From: Haemaphysalis longicornis
Lineage: Eukaryota > Arthropoda > Arachnida > Ixodida > Ixodidae
Length of the DNA stretch: 64,000 nucleotides
Assembly: GCA_013339765.2 (NCBI GenBank)
Contig: CM023457.1
Span: 26,355,436 to 26,419,435, forward strand
Direction: 5' to 3'
The translations under genes were made by a program, and so were the position numbers. Of this stretch, positions 1 through 12,020 are shown piece after piece. Position 1 is the first letter of the stretch; each line of letters opens with the position of its first letter. The notes under the pieces are model-generated. The model did no database searches and had not been told where the DNA came from. It worked only from the letters and a program-made list of their open reading frames with translations.

Positions 1-57
1 GATAATTATTTCTCTGCAAGAATTCAAAAAGCCCGTTAAAACAATGGCCATACTCAC

Positions 58-170
58 TTTCCCAAGTGCGTGCGTCTGGTAGCCGAGACTCTTGAGCCGC
101 TCTGCAATCGTGGGGACGCTCGTGTTTAGGCCTCCCATCTCAGCGGAAAGCAAAACGCTGTGCTGGAGGC
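58..170 (-). CDS. Arylsulfatase-type sulfatase, internal exon (downstream of the active-site exon)
   Basis: Second of two sulfatase exons seen here, on the minus strand. The acceptor AG is at 171-172 and a consensus donor GTGAGT at 52-57. It encodes 38 codons, the first Gly being split with the exon at 1500-1659, and ends RLKSLGYQTHALGK in phase 0. In arylsulfatase A/B-like enzymes this stretch directly precedes the conserved WHLG, which would start the next exon, outside the window. The product should be a secreted or lysosomal hydrolase cleaving sulfate esters; arylsulfatase B-like is my best guess. Phase and reading frame join perfectly to the upstream exon, which strongly supports both. 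No stop or frameshift is seen. Confidence 0.85.
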
Positions 171-339
171 CTGGATGGGAGGTAAATTCCGCGAACCACC
201 GCATTAGATTCTCACGTGCATATTGCCTGCGTTCAGCGTGTTCTGGCAATTCCGGCATTTTCCCGGCACGACGGGTTCGTTTCAAAAGCGAAGCTGTTTA
301 GCAATTTGTTGATTATTAGACCTACGGGATTATTACGCT

Positions 340-1440
340 GCTGCTTGGCGTTCGCTTAAAGTCAAAACCCCAGGACCTGATGGTCTCACTGCAGAATTTT
401 ACCAGGTATTCTGTTCTTTGCTCGCTCCATTTGTACGTGAGGTTTACCGTGAGGCTTACAAGACTGGATATCTTCCACCTACGCTGTACGAAGGCCACAC
501 TGTTCTAATCCCGATTCCCGAAAAGTAATGCTCCTGACAAACTGCGTAAAGTAGAAGGAATCGTCGCATTTCTTTGTGTAATGTAGATTATAAACTATTC
601 GCTAAGATTTTGACCAACCGTCTTGAAAATCTAATTGAGCTCCTAGTTGGTGACCATCCTAAATGTGTCATCCGTGGACGTTCTATTCAAACTAACATAT
701 GCATACCAAGGTCTATACTTGAGTGTGTTTCGGGTACTTCAGCTCACGTAGCCCTATACAACTATATTTGGAAAAGGCATTCAATCATGTCAGTCCCCAA
801 TTCCTGTTTCTTGCTCTACAGCATGTGAACGCGGGATCCTGGCTTACAGAAAGTATTCAAATATGTTATTCCAATGGCTCGACAACAGTGATATAGTCAA
901 CACTCTACTAACACAAACAATTGACCATCTTTCATTGGTTCGTCAAGGGTGCCCTTATCACCCCTCCTGTTTTGTTAATACCGGGAACCTTTTTGTATGC
1001 GCATAATGCAGTGCAATAATGTTAGAGGATTTACGCTATCGTCCTCCCAGGTGAAATTCTTAGCATATGCCGATGATGTCGCTTTCTTTTGCACTGACAA
1101 TGCAAGCAGGGAGAATGCTCTTGCCATTACACAAGCATTTTGTGAGGTTTTAGGTGCGGCCCTAAATTTCGCGAAAAGCTTTGGCTTTTGGTTGGAGTAA
1201 TATGGGAACTACACCCGATTGTTTCGCCGAAATTAATTGGAATAGTAACCGGACGTATTTAGGAGTTCCCCTTTCACAGTTTCGCATTACTGACTTACGG
1301 TTTTTACGTACGGAGCGGCTTGGTTATCGGTGGGACTTTATGAATCTTCCCTACGCCCTTTAGAGGACATATCTTCTCATGGCTGCTTTTCAATGGAAGA
1401 GCAAGATCCCGCAGCTATACCGCACTAAAGGCGGCTGCTC
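340..1440 (+). mobile_element. Degenerate L1/Tx1-like LINE inside the sulfatase intron
   Basis: Plus-strand reverse transcriptase remnant. Successive frames give TPGPDGLTAEFYQVF at about 365-410, CNVDYKLFAKILTNRLE at about 577-630 and the catalytic YADDVAFFCTD at about 1057-1092, followed by thumb-like sequence to about 1440. The NVDYKLFAKILTNRL block is typical of L1/Tx1-clade elements. The frame changes several times and stops interrupt it, so it is dead. It lies antisense to the host gene and fills most of the 1.3 kb intron. Boundaries are approximate. Confidence 0.8.
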
Positions 1441-1499
1441 CGGCTTAAATACCAAGCAAAAAATGTCCCCTTCTTGGTCACTGCCTCGAGCACACTTAC

Positions 1500-1659
1500 C
1501 GAGCCTGATGGGATACAGCCCAGTCATGAAGGCCGCCCGGGAAGGAGTGCAGACTGGCAGGGTGTAGTAGTGGTTCAACAGCCGGCCGTTCGCGGCCAGC
1601 GCGTCCAAGTTCGGCGTGGGAATTTGGGATGCGCCGACCAGGCTGGTATCAGCCCAGCC
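1500..1659 (-). CDS. Arylsulfatase-type sulfatase, active-site exon
   Basis: Encodes 53 codons plus one base. The acceptor is the AG at 1660-1661 and the donor GTAAGT at 1494-1499. It opens with GWADTSLVGASQIPTPNLD, equivalent to the GWND..FHGS..I.TPNLD block of arylsulfatase B-type enzymes, and carries VCTPSRAAFMTGLYPIRLG. CTPSR matches the sulfatase signature CxPSR, whose Cys is converted to formylglycine, the catalytic residue. The preceding exon, which should carry the metal-binding DD motif, was not found between 1660 and 15187. The intron to the next exon (171-1499) contains an opposite-strand LINE. Family assignment is secure; substrate specificity is not. Confidence 0.9.
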
Positions 1660-2056
1660 CTGCGTGCACACAGTAATTGCAGCGATACACATGACCGCGA
1701 CACCTCATGTGCAGTGCCGTACGTAGATGGTAGGATGCTGGTAGGTGCATAGCTGGTACATAGGTTGTAGCTAGGCTAGAACTCTGAGTACTCCTAAGCA
1801 CTTTGTATGAGTTGAAAGGGCGACAGTATTAATAGCGGGTGAAACGTCGCAGGCTGTTCGCCACGCGGAAGGCCCAGACAGCGGATGACTGATGCGCCGC
1901 TTGGCGAGAGCAACAGAACGGCCAGAGGGTCGGACAGCTGCGTCGCCACCGCCACCCTCTCCACTTTTTACGTTGCTCTGCGCATGCCCAGACGTTCCCT
2001 CATAGAAGCGCACGCACCTTTTTCTTTGAGCTTTACTTCTGAAGCACCCAGCGCGC
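1660..2056. other. No recognised feature
   Basis: Intron or flank 5' of the active-site sulfatase exon. Open frames here are short and none resembles a sulfatase exon. Confidence 0.4.
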
Positions 2057-2325
2057 TTCATTTGTTTTGTTTTTTGTTTGCTTTGTTTGTTTGTTTGTTT
2101 TTGTTTGTGCTTGCTTGCTTGCTTGCTTGCTTGCTGCTTGCTGTTGTTTGTTTTTGTTTGTTGTTTGTTTGTTGTGTTTGTTTGTTTGCTTGTTTGTTTG
2201 TTTGTTGTTTGCTTGCTTGCTTGCTTCTTGCTGTTGTTTGTTTGTTGTTTGTTGTTGTTGTGTTTGTTTGTTTGTTTGTTGTTTGTTGTTTGTTTGTTTG
2301 TTTGTTTGTTTGTTTCTGCACAAAA
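2057..2325. repeat. (TTTG)n/(CTTG)n simple-sequence block
   Basis: About 270 bp of interrupted TTTG, CTTG and TTG units. It produces long but meaningless open frames on both strands, rich in C/L/F/V on plus and K/Q/T/N on minus. Confidence 0.9.
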
Positions 2326-4684
2326 CCTGTAAAAAGACGATACGGTTTTTACGTATCGTCTGCTTGTGCAAATTGGCGCAGAACCAAAATTTTTCGCACC
2401 CAAGAGCTAGTGCTTTGTGTTTATTCCTTAAAAGGCTCCTACTTTTTAGCCGATGCTTTCCCGCCCAGCTTGAAGGGCTTCCGCTTCCGGAGCGTCGTGT
2501 GGGCCGGTCTGTTTCACGTATAAGCACACGCGCATCCCCGGTCGCCATCTTATACGTGCACAGTTGGGGGAAGGGAGGAAGGTAAGGAAGGATGGGGCAT
2601 ATACGCGCAGAGAGGCTTCACCCGCTCTCCGATGCCATGCCCGTTGTGCTGGTGGAATATTTAGACGCGGATGGCTCACGGCCCGATGCGACCTGGCTGA
2701 AGCCCACCGTGGTGGAGCTGTTCGGGTTGGCGTCTTACAGACATTAATATGACTACGACGCGGAATGGGAAAGGACAGCCCGATGCTTGTCCGCTAGAAT
2801 AAAAGTCTGGACCTTGCAGGTTTTGTTCAGCTAATTAATTGGCTGAGGAAAATTGGCTCAATCAGAAATTATAACAAACAAATGTTTTGTTTTCGCGCAC
2901 TTCTTGCACTGCACCCAGTGGTGATCCTTCTTCACAGAGTTGAAGGGAACTGATTGCGTGTGTGTGTGCGTGTGCGTGCGTGCGCGCTCGCGCTATGCAA
3001 TGCGTTGCATCCAATAGACATTTAGGAGCCGGAGTTTTCGCGTCGCGTTTCGATCACGGTGGCTTCTTTCGTTCGATGAGCCATATAATGCTTTCACATT
3101 AAAACGAACGGTTTTTTAAATCAGTCAGCTCGCCAGCACCGACAGTTTGACGGGAAGCCAAAGCCCAGCCTAAAACAGAGCCGTTACACCTAAACCTAAC
3201 TGTTTTACCACATCCTATAGCCGTGTTCTCTTCCCGTTGGGTGAATCCTAAGTGCTCTCGAAGTTTTTTGCACGTTTCTGATGGATGGTGTCTCTGTATA
3301 GGGCTCGCTCAAGGAAAGATCCCGTGCACCTAGCCATAATATTGCCATGAAGCCAAGGACGACCCCGTTGTTTTGAAGGAGAAACACGTTTATTGGAGCG
3401 AACTTGTGCTCCCCTAACTCAAAAGAATACAGAGGCGGCGAAGCAGCGGTCAACAAAGTGACTTGCACAGGCGAGTGTCATCGGATTGAATCCCGCGGCG
3501 TCTGCTCTGCAGGCTTCTGTCTTTCGGCAAAAGTGTTTCTGGAACCGTCGATTCACATCCAGAACATTGTAGATCACAGAAGATTATTCTGGGCTACTGA
3601 CGTTAGGGCGAAACAGTCAGCTTATCTGAATGTGATAGCCCGTGCGGCATAAAAGTAAAGAATGTAAGACGCGCTTCGTTTGGAACGCAGATAACACAGC
3701 CGGGCGTGGCCCGGCAGTAAAAACAAACAACAAATAAACAAACCCATACATGGTTCGCGGCAATATGCTGAAACCTTCCAACTTACCACGTCATCAGTAG
3801 CACAAAGATGATGTGCGGAGGACTCTTTTCGGCGTGAATTTCGGGAAAAATCAGACTCATGGAAAGGAGCAGGATCATGATGAGACGCTGCAATACAAAT
3901 GCAAGCACACACAATTTATGGGAAAAGCTGTCGGAGAGCAAGAAGGCATGAAGATTTTACTGTTGTATTTACCAACTTCTATGTGCACTTAACACGATTT
4001 TTTGTTGCAAAATTCGGTATATCCCAAACTCCAGAGAAAAATTTCTCCGTATGGTTAGCGTGTCCTCACATCAACTATCTTCCACTTCAGAACCCCTCCA
4101 TCGAGGCGATGTGTCTAGAAGTAATGTGAATACCTGATGGTTGAAGTATTTTGCTAGGTTTCCGCTACACCGCACTCATGATTTTAGTAGTGATATTCTG
4201 CTTCGTGACCAATCACCCTTTTTTTACTTTTAATTCATTTATGCTTTTTCAGATTGAAACTTATGTTGGATGCATACAGCCAAGGATCTGTAGGATCTAT
4301 GCTTAAAGGGACAGCCAACCGCTTTTTGTGGAGTCCACGTCCTTTTGCTGATATTAAGTCCAGCGTAGAGTCGCAACCACAAGGAAATTCTAAGTGAATT
4401 GGGGAGAATAATTTTATTTTGGCACTGAACTTTCTGAAGTCCGAGAGGGGGCACCATGTCGTGTCTCAAAATTACACTAGCGTAAATACAAATAGCTCTT
4501 TCGGTTTCAGTGCGCGCTTCAAAAACAGCACGAAGGAATAGGAAAGGCTACATTTAATCATTCATTTAGCTGGAGACAATTTTTACACGCTTTTTTTACC
4601 TCACGTACAGTGTTGCGACATTGCTTACTGTCACGAATGGTTGTCAGAATCCGTTTTGGCAGCATGGTTTAGTCTGGTAGAACT
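2326..4684. other. Unassigned spacer
   Basis: A GC-richer part at 2440-2760 is followed by AT-rich sequence, with a short (GT)n/(GC)n tract near 2957-2992. I see no exon with convincing splice sites and no recognisable element. Confidence 0.4.
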
Positions 4685-5199
4685 TGAAGGAGCCATGAAG
4701 ACAAAATACAAGTTGGGTTTATTAGAAAGACTGCTTAGTCCCGATAACCATGATACAAATATCATCGCAATCTTCGAACAAATAACGGAGATATTAAAGA
4801 AAACGTGTGCAGCAGTCGCGAACCCCCTAGCCAATTTCCCGCAACTTTTCTACGACGTCACGGAACCTCGTTTGTGCGGTTGGCGGCCGCCTAACTGACC
4901 TGTCGCGACGACACATGACTGGACGTCTGTACTGGGGCCTCTAGTTCCATTTGACCGCATCACTTGAATGCTAACGTGCAGTTACCGCACTGAAAATTAT
5001 ATTTTATTGTTGGCCCGTATGACGTCATTCTTGCCCATAACACGTCATTTGGCGCGAAATTTGAAAGTTTTTAAATACTTCTTTCTTTTTTTTCGTTAAA
5101 AAACATCTTTTGGGGCTGTAGTGGAGCTGAGTGAGATACTGAATCCTAGTTCTTTCAAATTACACGAAGTTGTATTTTCTCTTCATGGCTCCTTTAAAA
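4685..5199 (+). mobile_element. MITE-like element, family A, copy 1
   Basis: About 515 bp bounded by inverted terminal repeats: the left end reads AAGGAGCCATGAAGACAAAA and the right end, reversed, AAAGGAGCCATGAAGAGAAA. A second nearly full-length copy in opposite orientation lies at 20979-21500, with eroded relatives near 42640-43540 and 43990-44105. No transposase is encoded. The TIRs, conserved length and dispersal suggest a non-autonomous DNA transposon. Confidence 0.75.
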
Positions 5200-7619
5200 A
5201 TTCTGCTTTCAACGTTCCACGACCCTATGGAAAAAACCATTTCCGTATCAAGTGTTTTAAGTGACGCCCTTTCATTTAGGATAGAGAGCACGTGCTCCAC
5301 AAGTACCGTCTGGCCATCCCGTCAGCGGGTCGAATACTGCTATACGCTAAGGCAAAGGTTTACAATAAGTATCATCCACTACTAGCGACAGAAGCCGTCT
5401 TACCCGTGATTGTTGGTCACAGGTTGCTGGCGGGCCTCTACAAGTTTTCCCCATGCGGCTTTCTACCGAAATGACAGAAGGAACTGCGTTTGCCTACCAC
5501 CACCTCTTCTATGTGAGCAGCACTACGGGAAACAGGAATACACCGAAGCCGCCAAGCAGAACGCGAACCCCGACGTTGTCAAACAGCGCTACAAAGGCAC
5601 GTGTCGCTTCTATTGCACGCGAGCTGCGATAACGGTATAAATTTGGTCACAAGCTTCCGTCGCGCGACGCAAAACAGCGAATCAAGGCGAACGGGCAAAC
5701 CGGCTGGCGGCGGTGGCATGCAAGTTGGTACAGCTGTTGGGTGTTTACAGGGCAGAAATACGACAAAACAACCTCTCGCGAATTCACTTGTCACGCGTTA
5801 ACCGCTACTACAGCATGTTGGTAGATGTTGATTATACACGAGTTACGGCTGTTGCAATATGGGGCACGGTCTTGTCTGATTCATCCATTTGTGTCAACGT
5901 ATCACCCTTGCACTGTGTTTGGGACGGACGTTTATTGAAGAAAAGGAACCCTCCTGGTTCCAACGGGTGGCACCACCCACTGCTGGAAGTAGAGACGCAG
6001 CTGTGTATAGGTCTACGGGTTGATGTTGACAGAACTCCCGCCGTGAAACGTATGGTATACTTGGGTACAACTTAAAAGAACGGCAACGGAAGTTGCCGCT
6101 GTGCCTCATCACCGCAGCCGGATGTTACTCCACGCGCCGCAAGTAGTGCATTACTGGGAATATTTTGAACATTTCATGAGCCGTTTCCGTGATTTATTGG
6201 ACTCAATAAGCTTATAAACTACTGCAGCGAGGACAACCAAGCTATGTGAGAAAAGGCAAACGACATCACGCCTTCATAACAATCTCTTTCAAAACGCGCG
6301 CCCGTTGATATCCAGGTCTGCCGCTTCGGCGGAGGGATACCGTATACATGAGCTACAGCCGTTCTTAACTTGTTCCCGAGTATAGTGTTTTTGCTTTTCG
6401 CCTTCATCTGGAATTCAGCTTGCGTGGTTGGGAATACAAGCCGCTACTGCAGCGTGCGAGAGGTACAATCTGAACCTGGGGTGTGTCGAGGCCGGAAAAG
6501 GGAGCAGGAAACGCGTGCACTTGTTTTTGATGACGACAATGCGCAGCGTTGTACTTTCGAGGCTAGGCGAAGGCTGCGCGGAGCTTTGCTCACAGCTGGT
6601 TGCTCATAGCCGGTGGGGAAAGCGACGAAGTGGGAAGGCCACTAACGTGATACATGGTCCAAAAAGTGACTTCTGCCTTCGAGAGGGCACGTAATTTACA
6701 AAGCATAATGTTTCATTGTCACGGACATAAATGCGAATGTTCTTTTATTCCTTTTTTTACCAGCGTACCGCACAACCACGACTGATTTTTATAGCATGCA
6801 TGCTTCAGACCGTCTCTATTTTCTCCTATATATTTTTTTCTAATAATTTTAGGGGGTGAGAAATGAGGTTTAACCAAATTCTTCCTTCTGGCTTGGCCGG
6901 TTTCCCATAGTTGCTGTTACGAAGGGAAATACCCAGAAATAATATCGAGTTTTATCGCAAAATAACGGCCCTAAATGGAGGTTGCACTTCGGTTCTATAT
7001 TAAGGTAATATGCTCTAAAGCGCAAGAAAAATTAGCATCAGAAGAAAACTGCGTAGAGCGCCTCTTGATTATTAAAGTAAGTAATAACTGAACAATTGTT
7101 ATACCATTAGTGTCATTATTACAATGGCCCACCCGGGCATCGCCGGGTACTACTGCGAGTATCTGATAAAGAAAATAGAAGGAATAAAAATTTGCCAGTT
7201 CGGTTCGTTTTCCCAGAATATTGTAGACATACCATGGAGCGTCCCGAATCTAATAAACAAAGCCGAACTTCCCTCACTTGCACACCGCAGAATAAAATCC
7301 AAACTAACATTTATGTATCTTTTGTATCCCGGCCAGTTTAAAATTCCACGAGGAGATTATCTCCTTGAGCCCTTTAAACACTCTTCGCAAACAAGTCGTA
7401 ATAAAGTGATTCGACAACCCAATAGCCACAACAATACGCAAAGACATTCTGCTTTTCCCTCTTCCACTTCTTGCTGGAACCAATCACCGGAAAGGCGCAG
7501 TCAAATGCGAAACTAAGCAACCATTTATTGCTCGGTCTCAAAATTTGAAATTTGTATGAATGTGGTATTTACTTTGGTATTTGCTTGTATTTATTTACTT
7601 GTGGCATTTACTTGTGTCT
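5200..7619. other. Unassigned spacer
   Basis: Mixed-composition DNA with short open frames only (the longest is about 130 codons at 7124-7516, without recognisable motifs). No supported exon or transposon protein. Confidence 0.35.
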
Positions 7620-8455
7620 GACAGAGAGATACCATCTTGCCAAAACTATTCACAGCATGTCTGGAGGGGGTACTAGAAAGTGTGACTGGGAAAACACAGG
7701 ATTAAGGATAAACAGGGAATACTTGATCCATTTGAGGTTTGCGGACGACATAGTCTTTCTGAGTGAGACTGCAGAACACCTGCAAACAATGATTGAGGAA
7801 CTATAATCAGAAGGCATGGCCGTGGGGCTAAAAATGAGTATGAATAAATCTAAAGTAATGAGGAATAAGCATGCCTAAAGCGTCCTCTTCAGCTTAGGAA
7901 ACGAAACTCTAGGAGAAGTAAAAGATTATAACTACGTCGGACAGATGGTTAATGCTGACCTCAACGACGAAAGGGAAATCCGGCGCAGAATAGGTATTGG
8001 CTGGGGAGCACTCGGCAAGCACGCCCAAATAATGAAAAGTAAGCTACCTCTGTTACTGAAACGAAAAATCCCCAACCAGTGCATACTGCCGGTGATGTCA
8101 CACGGAGCTGAAACTTGGCACCTTACTAAACAACTAGAAAGCACAAGCTTAGGTCGGCTCAATCGGCCATGGAAGGAATAATGTTAGGAATAACACTCAG
8201 GGACAATTAACGACCTACCTGGATCAGAGAACAAGCTAGAGTAGGAGGTATCATAGTTCAAATAAAGAAAAAGAAATGGACTTGGGCTGGTCATGTAGTG
8301 AGACGAAGCGACAACCGGTGGATATTTAGGGTAACTGAGTGGATAATAATAAATGGGTCCAGAAGACGGGGAAGGCCATTAACCAGCAGCGCAGGACAGG
8401 AGAGGAGATGGTGGTGGTGGTGGTGATAATGATGATGATATGATGATGATGATAA
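7620..8455 (+). mobile_element. RTE-clade LINE, 3' part of the reverse transcriptase
   Basis: Broken reverse-transcriptase end. LRFADDIVFLSETAEHLQ lies at about 7733-7786, and the C-terminal block GWGALGKHAQIMKSKLPL, then NQCILPVMSHGAETW, at about 8000-8120. These are hallmarks of RTE/BovB-type elements. Stops and frameshifts interrupt it. It ends in a (GGT)n/(GAT)n tract at about 8410-8455, as RTE elements often do. The 5' part is truncated. Confidence 0.8.
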
Positions 8456-10049
8456 TTTACTTGTCCACGAATGTGGTAATTCATCACATGTGGTATTTAC
8501 TTCTTGAAAGAAGAAATCCAGCTCTTACTAAGTTGTCTACCATCTTACATATTTTTCCCTTTCAACTTAATATTGACGCGGCTGTGTGATTGTTTTGTTC
8601 CTTTTCTATTGCAGTAGAACGGACAATTGGGCTAGTTGGTATAGCTGTTCATCTTGAAGGTGGAAGCGTTCACACAACAGGGAAAAGTAGAAAAAAAAAC
8701 GAACGGGCCCCGGGGCCCCCCTTTTCCCACCTTCAAGATGAACCTTTTCTATATGTTAATGCCTGTCCTATGTTACCCTATTGGGTGTACTATTTCAGTG
8801 TATTCTTTGTACCACTCCTACCTGGACCACCACGACCTCCAGTGTATTCAAATAAAATAAAAAGAAGGAATGATATACATGTAGGGAAATTTAAACAGCC
8901 GGCCTTGCGCGAACTTACGGGAACAACCTGTGAAAGGTAGAAGGAGAGCTAAGGGCTTACGCTTTCACGGGGAATGTAGCCCCACCCGTCATACCGGCTC
9001 AGCGGCAAAGGCGTTGTTTTCCTGATACCAAGGACACGGGCTCAATCTTTGCCGCGGCGGCTGTTTTAATTCAGCAAAGCTTACTACTCCACGTACAAAC
9101 ACAAGAGACGCCCATTTGACCTTCAAGCTTGGCGAAGTTCAAGCAAGGGCCTCGCGGCGCCGACGGTTTGCCGTCTACCCCCTTCGGCCCCCTCTGCGGA
9201 AGCAAGTATCAACCCATTCATCCCTGCCGGCAAACGAGCACGCTCATGAGGCGGCCCGAGGGTTTAGCTGCGGGACCACCTCTCTGCGTGGTGTTGCGAC
9301 CGTGTCATCCCAGCGCTGACACCATTGTTGCGACAAGTGGGGGCACCCGATCCGATCCGTGGCCTCCGACATACGAGTGGTAGCTTTATGTGCGAGCGGC
9401 CAGCCGCTGTTGCAGCCGTGAAAAATCCAGAACCGTAGGCCAACAAACTGTTTACTTATAGCGAGGGGTAGCCGAAGCCAAAGAAAATGCCCCGACGGGC
9501 GAGGTTCAATACAGGACTCGAGCAGAGCGACACATCGTTCGCTGCTCTAACAGGAATGGTTTACAACGCTTGCGGGGGTCTTTTTACCCCCAAAAAGCGG
9601 AACGGTCAAAACGAAAAAACAACGGGAACACGCCACGAACGTCACAGACACACACACGCCTTTCCGGGTTCGTAGCCTCGGCGCACGTTGATCCGGGAGA
9701 GGGGAGAGAGGAGGACCCCGCTGAGTTCGCGGTGCCTCTGTGTCCTTGAAGAGCGTGGAGACGATCGCCGGAGCCGCCGAAGTTTTGAAATGCGCCGAAA
9801 GCGAAGCGTCTGACGCGGCTTGTCGAACTTGTCACCGACTTTTGGGGCCTTTTTCAAAGGCGCACGTAGTGGCTTCGCCCCACAGCCGAGGAGTGATGCG
9901 GGGGGAAATACTGCGGCGCTGGCCGATTCGTAACGTGCTCAACCGGGGGGGGGGGGGGGGTATCGCGGGGCATCTAGTCACATATAATAAGGAATAATAG
10001 GGATAAAACCAGGACAGTCTAGTCACATATAAATAAGGCAATAACTAAT
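8456..10049. other. Unassigned region with a tRNA-like SINE remnant and a GC-rich block
   Basis: At about 8985-9060 the plus strand carries CGGCTCAGCGGCAAAGGCG, like a pol III A box, followed by a degraded B-box-like stretch; this may be an eroded SINE. A CpG-rich stretch at about 9480-9960 ends in a poly-G run near 9945-9960. I found no exon I could defend. Confidence 0.35.
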
Positions 10050-10470
10050 CCCTACATTTTAGGCCGCCTCAAATACCTGGCGCCTCACCACTGGACCAAA
10101 TCTGTGCCACGGAGAGTTTTACAGTCTAACTCATTCCCCAACTCCACCGCCTACAACCGCCTGTACCCAGACATTTATAGAGGCTCGTTCCTGCTGTGCG
10201 CCGCGAAAGCAAACCTCCGGCATATCATTTGGGTCTGTCGGCAGCGCCCTATTCGCACGACACTCACAACACCGATATTTACCATAAATAAATTGGAACG
10301 GTGGGAGGCAGTGCTGCTCAGCCCCGACTCGGAGTCCCAACATACGAGTCGTCCGACTGGTTGAGGATTCAGCTAGGGCCAAGGGGCTCCTGAACGCCAT
10401 TTGGTGGGAAAGGACCCGCGGAACATCCCATTCCGTCCCTCTCCTACCCTGGATTTGGGCACAATGTAAT
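10050..10470 (+). mobile_element. LINE 3' end (C-terminal segment of ORF2, I/Jockey-like)
   Basis: Encodes SNSFPNSTAYNRLYPDIY, then CAAKANLRHIIWVC (a Cys/His motif typical after the RNase H domain of these elements), then LERWEAVLLSPDSES, the usual last block. It stops soon after and runs into an (ACTC)n tract. Only the terminal fragment remains. Confidence 0.75.
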
Positions 10471-10472
10471 TT

Positions 10473-10592
10473 ATTCACTCACTCACTCACTCACTCACTC
10501 TCACTCCTCACTCACTCACTCACCTCACTCACTCTCACTCCTCACTCACTCACCACTCACTCACTCACTTCACTCACTCACCTCACTCACTA
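10473..10592. repeat. (ACTC)n microsatellite
   Basis: About 120 bp of ACTC units with occasional indels, directly following the LINE fragment and probably grown from its tail. Confidence 0.95.
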
Positions 10593-11305
10593 CTCGCGAA
10601 AGCAGCGTGACTTTCCTGTCGGCGCGGAAAAATACTTCGAAAAGCTTTTTGTGAGGGACGAATTCTGAACGGCATGCAGTTGAAGCTACTCTTCCCGTTG
10701 ATCCCCACATATATGCGTGGGATTCGTCGTCAAAGTACTTCAAATTTATCCCCGAAAGGAGCCCTTATTTCACATACTTGACGATCGGGAATGGTATTTC
10801 CAGATAAATCAAGGCGACTATATTCGAGAGAAAGGAAGAATGGACGGACCATGGAATACAGCATTTTTGAGACCTAAATAAACTTAAAGCAAAGTTACGT
10901 CAATTGAGATATTAGTGGCACCGTGTCCGCGCAAGATAAATTTGTTGCAAATCCCCGCAGGCCGTACATATTGTGAGCGTTGTTTCTTATCCTATAAGGG
11001 ATGACCAGCGAGTGGACTAAACAGACACTAGCGCTTCATATTCATCTGTACATAATCATCAGCACTAGCTCGTACGCCTGTGCTTCACATCTTCACTCAT
11101 GTACAATAATCATCATGGTGTGTTGGAAATTTCCGGGCGACTGCAGTTCTTCATAAACGGGGGAATTTCCCTTATGGTGTGGAAGGGGTGGTTTTCGTTG
11201 CATTAAAAACAGTCCTCACTAATCTGTCTGGAACATAAGCGCCACCCTTTTTGTGTGGGAATGTGTTAGTTTGTATTCTTCTCAGTGTTTGTGCATCGGG
11301 GGTGT
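10593..11305. other. No recognised feature
   Basis: AT-rich DNA without a supported exon or transposon motif. Confidence 0.4.
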
Positions 11306-11830
11306 TTAGTTCCATGTGAGGACCCGGTAGCATTCTCCTTTCAAGGCTTTTTCTTTTAAGAGTTCTCCGTAGGATTCGTATGGTGGAGGGGCGTAGTAGA
11401 GTTCTATAAGCTCCCGCAGGGAGCTATGTATATAGCTCCTGCGGGAGCTATATACAGGAAACTCTACGTAGAGGGTTCTCTCGCTGCGGTTCGTAAGACT
11501 TCTCGCAAGCGAGTCAGCGCTCGCTCTTTCCCAAGCCTTCGTGCGCAGGGCACCATGTGGGTTGTGTACACGGTTCAGCTCCCTTGATGATATGTTTAGA
11601 GCCAATGGGTATTACTCCGGCAGTGATGTTTTTGATGGCTCTTGTCGAGTCCGTGATGATGTTTAAGCTCCTGTCTTTGCTTCTCCCCATCTGATAGCCA
11701 TCAAACAGCACTGTTTCGGCTTCATCAGTGTCCTGTTTTCTAAGGGTGGTTCCTGGGGACTTTGAAGTTGACAACTTCTGCAATGGAAGAGCCGTTGGGC
11801 CCTCTTGCGTCAGTGTAGACAGTGGTTTAT
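11306..11830 (-). mobile_element. LINE RNase H fragment
   Basis: On the minus strand NIITDSTRAIKNITAGVIP and, further on, QPTWCPAHEGLGKSERADSL match the D-S-x-A and P-x-H-x-G-N-E-x-A-D blocks of LINE-encoded RNase H. A near-palindrome at about 11410-11455 (arms around AGCTCCTGCGGGAGCT) sits in the following coding stretch. A 5' neighbour runs in the opposite direction, so two insertions meet here. Confidence 0.7.
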
Positions 11831-12020
11831 GGCAAACAGAGACAATACACTTATTTAGAAAGTGGGAGGCGATATCTGGCCAGCGAGGCCTTGGAAGACC
11901 ACGCCAGCTGATCGACAGGGCCTGGGCCGGGGCACAAGCTTCTGGGGCCCTGGAAAGAGGACTCCACCCAAGTTTCTCCCTTTAATCCCTTCCCTCCTCA
12001 ATAAATTTTAAAACTGAACT
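11831..12020 (+). mobile_element. LINE 3' terminus with poly(A) signal
   Basis: Encodes RPRQLIDRAWAGAQASGAL followed by a stop, then AATAAA near 12000. This is the usual terminal block and tail of tick-type LINEs ending in a processed 3' end. Confidence 0.55.

Noticed and set aside
2033..2585. Open frames of 84-212 codons on both strands, rich in K/Q/N/T or C/L/F/V
   Set aside because: They are translations of the (TTTG)n/(CTTG)n simple repeat and have no independent coding signal.
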